Shown here: piece after piece, positions 11,301-21,699 of the stretch
Layout: the number at the start of each line of letters is the position of its first letter
Numbering within the stretch: position 1 is the first letter of the stretch
Assembly: GCF_036884655.1 (NCBI RefSeq)
Contig: NC_088338.1
Location: forward strand, 3,664,001-3,728,000
DNA: 64,000 bases
Direction of reading: 5' to 3'
Source: Musa acuminata AAA Group
Lineage: Eukaryota; Streptophyta; Magnoliopsida; Zingiberales; Musaceae
Translations under genes and position numbers: made by a program
The notes under the pieces: model-generated
What the model was told of the DNA's origin: nothing
Databases searched by the model: none
What the model saw: only the letters and a program-made list of their open reading frames with translations

Positions 11301-13633
11301 TGATAAAGTAAGTTTCTCTCTAACTATAATGTTTTTCTAGGTGAAGACATGGGTATATCAGATTTATGTGAAACCAGCCTTGCAAAATGAGGCATCTTGT
11401 ATAGCATTTTTGTCTTAATAGTATGATACATGAATTTGAGTGTCAATTAAAGTTATAACTTCGACAAATATATCAACATTTTGCATACCTCATGGGAGCA
11501 AGGAAAGAACAAATAAATAGCCTTCTTTGTTTCTGTGCATTTCATGTTTCCATAGTTTTAAAACCCCCATTCTGGAGGAACTATTGAAAGTTCATATTGG
11601 TTGTCAATTGTTAATACCATTGCCTAAAATCTCAAAAAGGAGTTGGTCATTTCAGTGTATCTTCTTATACTTTGTGGTCTTGGAATAATCTTGTTATTTT
11701 TAAGGAGGCTTTTAAATGTATAGTCCTCTTAATATGAAACCTTGTAAAATTAAGTTACTCTTTGTTGTTTAATCAATAATTAATTTATTATATCATTGAT
11801 TGTCAACAAAATCGAACAATTATTATGGAGTTCATTACTCTACCTAACTAGATGCCTGAAATAACTTTTTTATTATTGAAACAACTGTTTTGGCAAAAAT
11901 TTTCAGTATGCAGAGATATGGTCATTAGATGAGAAGGATCCTTTCTTGCCACCTGAAGGTGGAGAAAGTGTTGCAGATGTTGTCTCTCGACTTGCAGTTG
12001 CTCTGGCAGCAATAGAGGCGGAGTTTCAGGGGTATGTATGTGTACCTGCCATATTGTGCTAATGTCTGTGGTTATCATTTTACATTCATCTTGTTACCTT
12101 GTTAAGTACGCTGTTCTTATGATTTGATGTTTCAGCGACGCTTATGTGAACTATATTTCTGTTAGCTGATCTGTAACAATTACAAGGCCTGATTGCTGCT
12201 AAGTCACATCTTTAATGTCACATAAACAAAATAAGCGCACTATTTATGGTAAAATGAATTTTGTGTCTGAATAATGATCTGCTGCCTGGTTTCATACAGT
12301 GAGCAAGAAATGGATGCTTATGGAAATCTACAAACCAACGATCATAGCATAAATGTGCAATCAATCATTGAATACTTTCCAGTATTATTCCTGTTTCCTA
12401 GTTGAGTTGTTGAGTCTACTTCTGGAGCGTTATATCAACCATGGTATGCAATTTCGAATAGTATTGCTGGTACGGGTGGTACATACCGGTCCGATGGCGT
12501 ACCGGTACGTGGACCGTCCGCTATCGGACGGAATGTGCTTCAGTGCTACAATGCTACAGTAAGAGGAAGAAATATTTAAAACCACTCAGTACGCTCTGAT
12601 GTATTGCTCGGTATGCTCTGATGTACCGCTCGGTACACCCTGGTGTACCGAGTCAACCTCGAAACACTGGTACGATACGGTATTGCATACCTTGATATCA
12701 ACCAAGTTGAATTTTCAATTATGTACCAAATCATAAAACTACTTTCTAGCGCCAGATTAGTGTCTCATGTTTCTCATAGAAATCTTTAACTTTTATATTT
12801 AGATCATATCTGGGGCAAGGAGATTGTCTGATATGTTTAATTCCTGTTGGAGAAATCTTTTTCTTAAGAGGAATTTTTTTCTTGATACATTTGCTATCAC
12901 ACACATCCAACTAAAACTGGCATATGTTACATGTGAGTACTAGTCAACTGCAAATTTCTCCTCTTCGTACTTTCTCTGCCTAGACATGTTGCAATGAGCA
13001 GCCAAGAAGAAGCAGAAATCTATTGAAAGTTGGGTACCAAACTATCAACTTGTTTGAGCTTAGTTTTTTTCCTGAATTCCTGTTTTAGCTCAGTTCATCA
13101 GGATTGAGTTTACTTAGGTACAACTGAGGACTCAATCTCCTATCTGGGGAATTATCATTGATATAAGAGACATATTTGTTGTTATACTCTAGATAATTAT
13201 ACTGCCCTAGAATGCTGAAGTATGATTCCAGTTGTCATGTTGTGATTCATCTGAGTAGTTACCCTTATTTCTTTTTTTATATCTATTATATCTATTTTCT
13301 CCATTAAACAAGGTTTAGACCATAAAGAGATTTATATGTACTGCATCTTAAAAAGAAACCATGTTCTCACTTGAAGACACTTAGGTTGGTCATATTTCTT
13401 TTTGTTGGGTTTCCTATCAATGGAATTAATGTCTTCAATGGATTATAAGCAGACAACTGCATTTTTTATTATCTATCCCAATAACATGCCACGTCTGCAT
13501 AAATGCAAATCTCAAAGTGCCTCATCTGCATCTAGTTTAGAGTTTTGGTTAGCTAAGCAATTGAACAATAAGAGTTTAGATTAGAGCATTATGGAGGCTA
13601 TACAACATGGAATTCTAGATTTATACTATTTTG

Positions 13634-13691
<58 letters not shown>

Positions 13692-14005
13692 CTTTCTCGA
13701 GCTCTCTTTTATTTTCCCATGTTTATATCATGATTTAATTGTTGATCATGCTCTTGTTGTGATACTATATTGTTGATCATGATTTAATTGTCATGAACAT
13801 TTCCATTTGCAGATGCACAGTCCTTGTTGTCAGTCATGGTGATCCACTTCAAATCCTGCAAACTATACTTCGTGCAACCAAGAAACTTGCATCATCCAAT
13901 GGGATTGATATTTTATCGAGAACTAAGGAAATTATGGTGCATTCTATATTATCCCAACACCGAAAGTTTGCCCTGCAAACTGGAGAGCTACGCCCAATCA
14001 TTTGA
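8390..14005 (+). CDS. Histidine phosphatase superfamily protein (phosphoglycerate-mutase-like)
   Basis: Six coding exons: 8390-8485, 9329-9409, 9959-10087, 11245-11307, 11907-12031 and 13813-14005, giving 228 residues with consistent phase. Histidine phosphatases use a phospho-histidine intermediate. The catalytic motif is LRHGKS near the N-terminus (His17), Arg80 in SPFSRTTDTA is the expected phosphate-pocket Arg, the acid is in PPEGGESVADV (about 140-143), and the second His is H173 in VVSHGDPLQ. The length fits a single-domain 2,3-bisphosphoglycerate-mutase-like phosphatase. Substrate cannot be deduced; several plant members are annotated phosphoglycerate mutase family without proof, and a glycolytic role should not be assumed. 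No transit peptide is evident. The start ATG is in a GC-rich leader and precedes the conserved NSYWVLRHG block. Introns are AT-rich; introns 3 and 5 carry a hairpin element and a hAT-like element. Confidence 0.9.
10945..11055. mobile_element. Short hairpin (MITE-like) element in phosphatase intron 3
   Basis: Perfect 12-bp inverted ends, agtacctaatta at 10945-10956 and taattaggtact at 11044-11055, enclose a strongly palindromic core centred near 10988. The core includes a perfect 20-bp palindrome at 10978-10997 (half-site ttagggctaa), with imperfect extension on both sides. The whole 111-bp unit can fold back on itself. Target duplication is not clear, so the transposon class is open. Confidence 0.45.
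12440..12694. mobile_element. hAT-like miniature transposon (GGTAC-rich family), copy 2
   Basis: A 255-bp element in intron 5 of the phosphatase gene. A perfect 8-bp duplication, atatcaac, flanks it at 12432-12439 and 12695-12702. Terminal inverted repeats are CATGGTATGCAAT (left) and ATTGCATACCTTG (right), one mismatch in 13. The interior carries cggtacaccctggtgtaccg, matching in opposite orientation the copy at 7636-7898. It is non-coding. Confidence 0.75.
13635..13689. repeat. (TA)n microsatellite in phosphatase intron 5
   Basis: About 55 bp of almost pure TA, roughly 125 bp upstream of the last coding exon. Confidence 0.9.
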
Positions 14006-14959
14006 CTTCGTATTATTGTCAGATATGGAGAAGTATGCTGTATGCTAATCATCAAGGTTGCGATGGCATTCTGTCACAGCAAATACCTTTACATCCAGAG
14101 AGTAGTCATCAATAAAATCTGTCTTTAGAAGTGGCTTATCAAGAAATTTTGGCCCTTCACTATATCGAGACATATAAAGTTGGTCTGGAAATTGCTTTGT
14201 TAATCTGCAAACAGTGCCATTTCTGCTGCTTGGTTATTCATTGAAACTCTTATGAACTTAGTTCGTTTTCATAACTATAATAAATATTCTTTGGTTATGT
14301 GGTTGTATTCAGCTTAAGAATATATATATATACATATATATACATATATATATATATACATATATATATAGCTTTATTTAAGCTCTTACATTAAAGTGAG
14401 AGTTCTTACTAGGACAGACTGGTTGAGAGACATACGGTTGCTTAATTGTTATCTAGATCCTATGGTGCCATTCTAACTACAAAACACATGCTACCTCATT
14501 CGTAAGGAAAGAAATGCAATACCAGCAATCAGCATTACCTTACAAATGAGAAACCTTTTAAAGGATCTGGTATATAAATGGTTTAGCAAAATGAAATGGT
14601 AATCTATAGGCAATGGTAATCCTCTAGATTTTTTAGTTTATTCCCTTTCCATTTTAGGAAGAAGTTCTATATTTTTTTGTGTCTGAGTTTGTCCTAAAAC
14701 ATGCAATGTTCCCTTCCTCTTATCCTAGACCTCAATTCAGGCAAATTTTGTATTCGGTCGATGGAGCTGATCAGACAAAAATAATATTTAACTCCCCACC
14801 AAAGGAGCCTTTTCTTATTGAAGTTGTGTTTTTTGGGACTGAAGACAATGAACTAAAAAATAGAGTTTTATTTTAGGGTTTATGGGTGCTTGATTAAGTT
14901 CTAGTAAAATTTTGGTTTGTAAGATGAATGCAACCGAAGGAGATTTATCCATGTTAAAT

Positions 14960-14960
<1 letters not shown>

Positions 14961-15009
<49 letters not shown>
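14961..15009. repeat. (CT)n microsatellite
   Basis: Forty-nine bases of uninterrupted CT dinucleotides about 950 bp past the phosphatase stop codon. Confidence 0.95.
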
Positions 15010-15012
<3 letters not shown>

Positions 15013-16131
15013 TCATTTGCTTCCTAATAGAAAGTAAGAATTGTGCCACATGGCTTTTATTTCCCTCTTATCCTGTATTTGAAGGTAAATTTTTTTTTTT
15101 TGTATTTACAGCAGTGCCAGTAAGCTGTCTAGTTATTTGTTTGAAGTTCCTTAAACTTTTCTGTTTGGTTTACAGTTTACACACGTTATTTTGAGTTTTT
15201 TTATCAGAATTGTAGACATCTTGAGGTTTTTTCTAATTTTAGCTGATTATAGTAAGATGGATTGCTAGATTACTCTATGGAATATGCATATCATATTAAC
15301 CATGTTTTGCTTTTGAAGATGGAGTTACTGCACATGCTCAAAGTTGAAATAATGCTGGTGGTTGCTGCACTTTACTAATTGGTTGTTGAAATTAATGTTT
15401 ACTTACATTGATCCTTAATTAAAATATTTTATTTTGTTCCTTTCTCTTTTTGATCTAACTAATTAATGATTAGCATTTTTTTTCTTTTGATAGGACTATG
15501 AAGTGTTAACAACTGGAGCATTTTTTGTCCAAGTCTTAACAACACGCAAATTGATGCCTTATACTTTGTTCTATTTCTGTGATTCAATGCCTTTCAAATT
15601 GACTTGAATTAAGGGCCATGTCTTGGTCAGATTGATTCCTGCACTGTCTGTTGGGAAGAGCTTTCAATTGGAGGGAGGTGTCTTTGGTTTCCAGTGGTGG
15701 TATTAACACTCGATGCACTTTTCATAATGGATTCAGATGGGCTAAGAGCCTTGTTTCTGACATGTAACAATAACTTGTTTATGGAAATACATATCTGAGT
15801 TTTCAACATACTGATATGGAATACATAACATAATTCTAGTGAACTATTTTTCTCATAGACAATTTTGAAATAGATGAATTATTGCACATCCATCTCTAAA
15901 TGTAGCACATTCTGCAATCCTCACTCTTGATGGATCCCAGGCTCTAGATGCTAATGAAAAATTGGCTCTTCGATTTTCTCAATAGTTGGCCCTGGGCATC
16001 TATATGTTCTTACAATCATCATTTATATGTTGTCATCTCCTGTTGCAGGTTCAAGCTATTGTAATCCTTGGTGCACCTGGTAGAGTGTTGTGTCTCTCTG
16101 AAAGGAGGTGGCAACCTTTAGCCATATTTAG

Positions 16132-16720
16132 GTTCCCACTTTCACAAAGGTTTCATGTCTCTTGAGATTGTTCTTGTTTCATCAGCCTTGAATTTATACT
16201 CTACACTTGGAAACAGAATGTGCATTATGTCTTAGTTCTAAATCTTCTAATGGAAGTTATCTGCAGGAAGCATCCAATCCATTAGTAACCTCGGGTACCA
16301 CGAGAGCTTTTGAACTGGCATTGAATCAAGGACATTGGCAACTACCAAGGACATGACTGAGGCTTCATGAATAAGAGTTTCTGATGATTGATAAGGACAT
16401 CTGAATCTGTAATTGGCATGGAATCTGAGCTACCCTGCTGCATCTGAGCTTCCCACCTTCACATAGGTTTCACGTCTCTTCAGATTGCTCTTGTTGCATC
16501 GGCCTTAATTTTTATTCTCCACGTGGATATGCGTTGTCTTGGTTTTGAATCTTCTAATGTAAGTTATCTGCAGGACATATCCATTAGGGTTCTTGGGTAC
16601 CATGAAAGCAGAAGTGACAGATATTGGCAAGTATCAAGAACATGACTAAGGCTTCATGAATAAAAGTTTCTGATAATTGATTGCCAAGCATTTGAGTCTG
16701 TAATTGGAGCTACCTTGCCG
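16132..16720. repeat. Direct tandem duplication, two diverged copies of about 270-305 bp
   Basis: Copy A is 16132-16435 and copy B about 16449-16718. Shared landmarks in the same order include ggtttcatgtctctt/ggtttcacgtctctt, aatcttctaatg with aagttatctgcagga, gggtaccacgagag/gggtaccatgaaag, acatgactgaggcttcatgaata/acatgactaaggcttcatgaata and gagctacc at the end. Copies differ by substitutions and small indels. Neither copy has an open frame of note. Confidence 0.85.
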
Positions 16721-17984
16721 AAGTTTTGCATCTTAACACATGGATTTTACCTGGAAAGGAAGCTCTCCAATTGCCTAGGGTACTGTAGAATAACTGTGTT
16801 CCATGAAGCTTCTCCCAATCAGGTCAGTTGTCGCTTCATCAGGTTAATTTTTTGGAGGGAGCGTACTTTATACCATGCATGCTGATATTTTGTTCAGTTG
16901 CATTAAAGTGTACAGAAGTTTATGGCATCTAGGAGGGTGTTTAACTTCCATATTATTAGATTAAGGCTCAATATCTTGACATCCTTTTACTAGTACTCAC
17001 AGTGAAGAAAATTGATCTTAATTGGAGTAAGCTGCAAGATCAAGCCATCCACTTAGTCTTGCAAAATTGTTCAAAGCTTTCAGAATGTCTTTAGTGACTA
17101 GATGTGCTGTGCTACAATCTTGGATGCTGGTCCACAATTCAAACAAAGGCCTGCTGTTAAGGCTGGAGTTAAGACTAGAATTAGTAGTCTTTCATAAATT
17201 AATTATGTTAGGTGTCAAGGTCCCTAAGTGTTGATTCTGGCTCAATGTGGTATCAAATTTTGTTAGATTTTTGTGTCAAAAGCTCACATTGTGAGTCTCT
17301 AGTTTGTGGCTTATAACTTTTTAAATGGGTTAAAAAATGCCCATTTTGAGTTTCAAAGTTTGTGAAACTATTAGATAATCGACCCATTAATTTAATAGGC
17401 CTAAACCACTAACATAAAATGCTCAAGTCCAAACTAATGGTAATACATCTATCAAGTCCTTATATACCAACTTAAGTTGTTATAATCCCTACTTTAAGGC
17501 TTAATATCCTCCTTAAGGCCTGGACATAATCTAGAATCAAACGATATCATGGTGCACACAAGGCTTGTAGGCTCCATATTGTGATATGCCATTAGCCCAA
17601 TTCATAGGTAGACTTTCTTTCTCGAGTCGTTAACTATGTCCAATGTTAGATCGACTCTAACATCATTTGTCACAATTTGGTTTGATGGCTGTACTACCGT
17701 TAATACGAGCTTAAACATTTTAGGTCAATCATTTAGGCTTATCAAGTTAATAGGTTAGTTATCCCATCAAATTATAAGATGAGAAATAGAAAACTTAAAT
17801 AGTTTTAAAAAGTTGAATAATTATGAGACCCATCAATTTTGTTAGATATCTAATTATCTTTTTAATAAAATAGAACATGCAAGATTATAGTAGCATAGTG
17901 GATGTGTGACTTGTGAAATTTGGAGGACCAAAATTCCTTGAGCGGGAGAAATTGTGATATCCATGTTTTGATTATGGGTCTTTT

Positions 17985-18728
17985 AGTAATTTGAATTAAT
18001 TTCTAACTAAAATGAATCTAGGTTTAGGGTTGGCCGCCCTCTTTTAAATATCTCATCACTCTGAAATTATCATCGAGAGCAAGATTGGCACCAACAAAAA
18101 AAAAGGGAGAAGATGACAAGATCATTGTTGGACAGGGGACATGTGGCAATCTATTTCGAATGCTCTTTTTATCCAAGTAAAAAATTGTTTTAGTTTCTTA
18201 TTAAAATCTTAGGTCAACATGTAATATATTCTTATTCTGTGATTTGTTGGATATTCATTCACAGAAATCATGAATCATAGAGATTATTTTCGATATAAGG
18301 TTTTCCTATATTTGGTTTCTATTCTATTAATTGCTCATCATATTTTATTCTATTGATTTCTATACTCATGATGAGAAAATCAATAAAATGGAAATTGGAT
18401 ATAGAAGAATATTCCTATGCTATAAATAATCTTTACAAGTCATGATATCTTTGAATCAATATTCAATAAATCGCAAGACGAATAAATAACATGTTCATAT
18501 AAGATTGTGATGAGAAAGTAAGATAATTTTCTAAAGGAATGATAAAAATAGCAAAGAAACATATTCCTATCTATCTTCCTCATAGCAATGATCTTATCAT
18601 ATCTTGTTTTGCTTGTCTTAAAATCTGCCATCGATCTTGCTCCTCGTGCTGACTAGGGAGGTGGGGTGATGAAATTATTGAGGTTGTCAACCCTAGATCT
18701 CCTTTTGTTATAGACTAATTTAAATGAC
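17985..18728. repeat. Large diverged inverted duplication (fold-back), arms about 370 bp
   Basis: The left arm (about 17985-18355) pairs with the right arm (about 18358-18728). Matching words in opposite orientation keep an almost constant coordinate sum of 36711-36719, centre near 18357: ttgaattaatttcta with tagactaatttaa, atctagg 18016 with cctagat 18692, gagcaagat 18077 with atcttgctc 18634, aagatcattg 18118 with caatgatctt 18586, aacatgt 18216 with acatgtt 18489, atcatg 18267 with catgat 18441. Identity is imperfect, so the repeat is old. A transcript across it would form a long imperfect hairpin. It could be a fold-back transposon or an inverted duplication. Confidence 0.75.
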
Positions 18729-18736
18729 TAATTTAA

Positions 18737-18763
18737 TTGAGTTAGCAAGCATTGCTAACTCAA
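18737..18763. repeat. Perfect 12-bp hairpin with 3-nt loop
   Basis: Stem ttgagttagcaa at 18737-18748, loop gca, and stem ttgctaactcaa at 18752-18763. It lies just outside the right end of the fold-back. No coding gene ends nearby, so a terminator role is not implied. Confidence 0.7.
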
Positions 18764-20099
18764 AGGTGCCAATTAGCTTAAGCTAATAAAGAATTTGTTA
18801 ATACATTGTAACATCTTGGGATCCCATCCTGCTTTCGCTACTTACCAATTGCAAAATAAAAATGCATCAGACATTTCAAAACATTACATTCCCTGCCAAA
18901 TGAGATGAGTTATATTTTGTTGCATGCATGCTACATATCAACTACTTGCATTATCAGTATCAGACCTCCAAGAGGTGCAATTTGGTTATTCTTTTTCACT
19001 CCATGTGTGTATTATCTTTAGACTGGGCACTCTAGATCTTAATGGCACTCCAAATCCTTGATTTATTGATTGCGCACACAACGCCTTGGACCACCATGGT
19101 GTTTTCTCAGAGACATCCCAGAGGGACAGTTGGTCCTTGGCTTTTACCTAAAGCTAGCCGAGGTAGATGAACAAACTTGCTGCAAATTTAATTTTCCCAG
19201 TGGCTTCTTCGACATCAAACGGAACTTTTTGCTGCATCCCCCAATCCTGCACATCTCTGCAAACACATAATGGTGGTGCTTGGACAAATCTAGCTTCACC
19301 CTGGTAACAGTTGTTCCTCAGTCTTAATGATCTGCTTTCATGGATTTGATACCTACCATGACCATGATTCACTACTCTCCCCTGCTTTATGTGCTTGCAT
19401 GTCCTGATTTCCATTGATGAATTCTGTATTCTATCAACAGTGCTGCCACTGATGCTTCCAATGAACTTGTGCAACTGGCATCCTTGATTCTCAGGTTCCC
19501 CCGGTCATGCTTTCTCATGTTCTGAGAACATTGTGTTCATCTTTTCTCCAGGTTCTCCAAACAACAGGTAGGAGGCACTAATTCAAGCAGACAAGATTTC
19601 TGTACATGTATATTCCTCTTTTGTGGTGATGATTTGAGTCTCTGGTTCAGGTTATCAGCTGTGTTACCAATTCAGGTCATGTCTTCCATGATGGTGTACG
19701 GTTTCATCCATAATCAAAGGCAAGGTAAGCAAATTCTGCTGAAGCTTTTTCTTTCTCAAATCATGATTTTTTGCAATCAGGACTCTTCAAATGACCTGAT
19801 TCACAAAGGAAACTATGTGAAATTGGGATGACGGTCTTTAAACTATGTGAAACTGATTGACAAAGGATTCTTCAAATCTTACGGTAAACTACTTTGCTGC
19901 CCTTTAAAATAGAAATGTTAGCAGTGATCTCAATATCTTTCACGCACTGTATCTGTTTGAAATTGATAAAGACAGCAGAAATATCATTAAAAATCAGAAG
20001 CTAAAATAACACCTATTTCTTCGTTGAATGGCAAAAGCATCCATATGCGAGCTTTGTTTGTTACCTTAAATTTAGTACTGCTTGATATCTCTTAAAGAC

Positions 20100-20475
20100 A
20101 CGGGTGTTCGAATTGAATCATAAAACCGAACCGAATTGGAATCGGACCGGTCTAAAATTGGTTCGATTCCAATTGGTTTACTATTGAAAACCTTTAATCG
20201 ATTCAATTAATCAATCAGCCTAAAGATTTGATTTTGTAAACGTTGTAGGTTCAATCTTATAGTTCTTATCGTGTTATCTCTATTGGATCAAGATTTTAGT
20301 TAAATTAAATTAGTTAATTTAAATAATTAAAATTGTAATCAAATTATAATTAATTTTGTTTATTGGTTAACCAAATCGGATTAATTGGTTTTAAATTAGT
20401 TTAGTTATTTGCATTCGAATCGTTTTTAAATTGGTTTAGACTATCTTATTTTAACCAAATTGAATCCAAAAAAAA
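20100..20475. repeat. Candidate dispersed repeat rich in aaccgaa/ggttcg words
   Basis: The stretch opens cgggtgttcgaattgaatc and contains aaaaccgaaccgaattgg and ggttcgattccaattgg, then AT-rich sequence with further ttggtt/aaccaa pairs. This style is common in plant hAT-type miniature elements, but I found no clean ends or target duplication. Similar words occur near 8200-8270. Confidence 0.3.
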
Positions 20476-21337
20476 ATAGTACGATAAATGCTCCTAATAG
20501 TTCGTTTGAAGAATAATTGCAAGTCTCTTCACCTTAAGATAAATGCTCAATAAATTGAAGAATAATTGAAGAAACAATAAAATTCCCATGAGTATACACA
20601 ATATCCCCGAAAGAACCAATAGGCTTGACATTTCTCTATCAATTTAAATGGTTGTTGGTGTTTACTATCTGTCCATTATGATACACAATTAGTTGTCTGT
20701 GCATTAATTTCGTTTTCATCAGCCGTTTATTTCATCAATTAAAAAATATTATATTTTAGGTACATTAATTGAACTTATTTTCAAGTTATAGAAGAATGTT
20801 AAAAGAGTGCCAATCGAAGAAAATTCCATATATATTCAAAGATCCTTTAAAAATTCCTGATCTTTTAGATCTTTTGTCTCAAAGGCTATTCAGTTATCAA
20901 TCTCATTAGAATTAGATTATTAGAATTTACGAGAAATATTAATAAATCGAGTATGATTTACACTCTTTTCTCCATACAAAAGAAAAAAGAGATATGTGAA
21001 GAGAAAGGAATAAAAAATCAACATCTAAGTTTAGTTAACTTGATAAATAGTTGAGATGAAGTCGATATTAGTTGTTGTTTCATATCGGGTGGCATAAATT
21101 AAATACTAATGTCTCCTTTAATACTAATATCCCAAAAGCGAGAATCGGATTTCTTTTAATGTCATCTGATGGCACTTTGTTTACTTGCATGATAGGTCAG
21201 TTGCAAACGAAGGAGAAGCGTCTCACTCATCTTGAGCTCAACGATGATCCTTATTTGGCTGCCTTTCTATTCTATTTGACTCCTTCGGTCAGTCGTACTA
21301 AAGTCTCTCATATTTATCGGAATTGTTTCTCTTTTTT

Positions 21338-21371
21338 GGGGGGGAGGGGGGGGGGGGGGGGGGGGGGGGGG
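21338..21371. repeat. Poly-G tract upstream of the ubiquilin gene
   Basis: Seven G, one A, then 26 uninterrupted G on the plus strand, about 330 bp upstream of the ubiquilin start. A second G-rich stretch with four or more G-runs lies at 21444-21474. Both could form quadruplex DNA. The exact length of such a homopolymer is prone to sequencing error. Confidence 0.85.
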
Positions 21372-21395
21372 AAATTGGCAATCTCATTCCTCTAT

Positions 21396-21442
21396 CACGT
21401 GAGAATCACGTGACGCCTACCAACCCACGAGCACGTCACGTG
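21396..21442. promoter_or_regulatory. Cluster of three G-boxes (CACGTG) in the ubiquilin promoter
   Basis: Perfect CACGTG palindromes occur at 21396-21401, 21407-21412 and 21437-21442, with an extra CACGT immediately before the third. G-boxes bind bHLH and bZIP factors such as PIFs, HY5, ABFs and BZR/BES proteins. The cluster lies about 260-300 bp upstream of the ubiquilin ATG. Regulation by light, ABA or brassinosteroid is inference from the motif. Confidence 0.65.
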
Positions 21443-21699
21443 TTGGGGGCCGAGGGGGGCGGGGGTGTTCGGGGTCTCCTCTCCACCCTTATCGGCCCCC
21501 TTGAAATAGATGCGGAACGAGAGCCTGTTCTCTCTTTCTCTCTTCCATCTCTCTTGTTCTTGATCGCTTCCTCTCACCCTCTATCTGCGCGTTTCTTTTG
21601 GTCTGTCGCGAGCCGGAGAGAGTCTTGAGGTTACTTTCTTTTCTCGATCTCCCTACCCGGTCTTTGTATTGGGGTCCGATCGCCCTTGGCATAGGGCAC

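Larger units (their letters stand above)
14006..21699. other. 7.7-kb gene-free region between phosphatase and ubiquilin genes
   Basis: The start is presumably the phosphatase 3' UTR. Contents in order: TA/TACA microsatellite 14322-14370, (CT)n at 14961-15009, a direct tandem duplication at 16132-16720, unclassified AT-rich sequence to about 17980, a diverged fold-back at 17985-18728, a perfect small hairpin at 18737-18763, and unclassified sequence to about 20100. Then come a stretch rich in aaccgaa/ggttcg words (20100-20475) and finally a G-tract and G-box cluster upstream of the ubiquilin gene. Short frames in the interval match nothing I recognise. Confidence 0.6.

Noticed and set aside
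14679..14876. 65-codon plus-strand frame downstream of the phosphatase gene
   Set aside because: No recognisable domain, and it lies in AT-rich flank between microsatellites. Possibly a decayed fragment, but not supportable.
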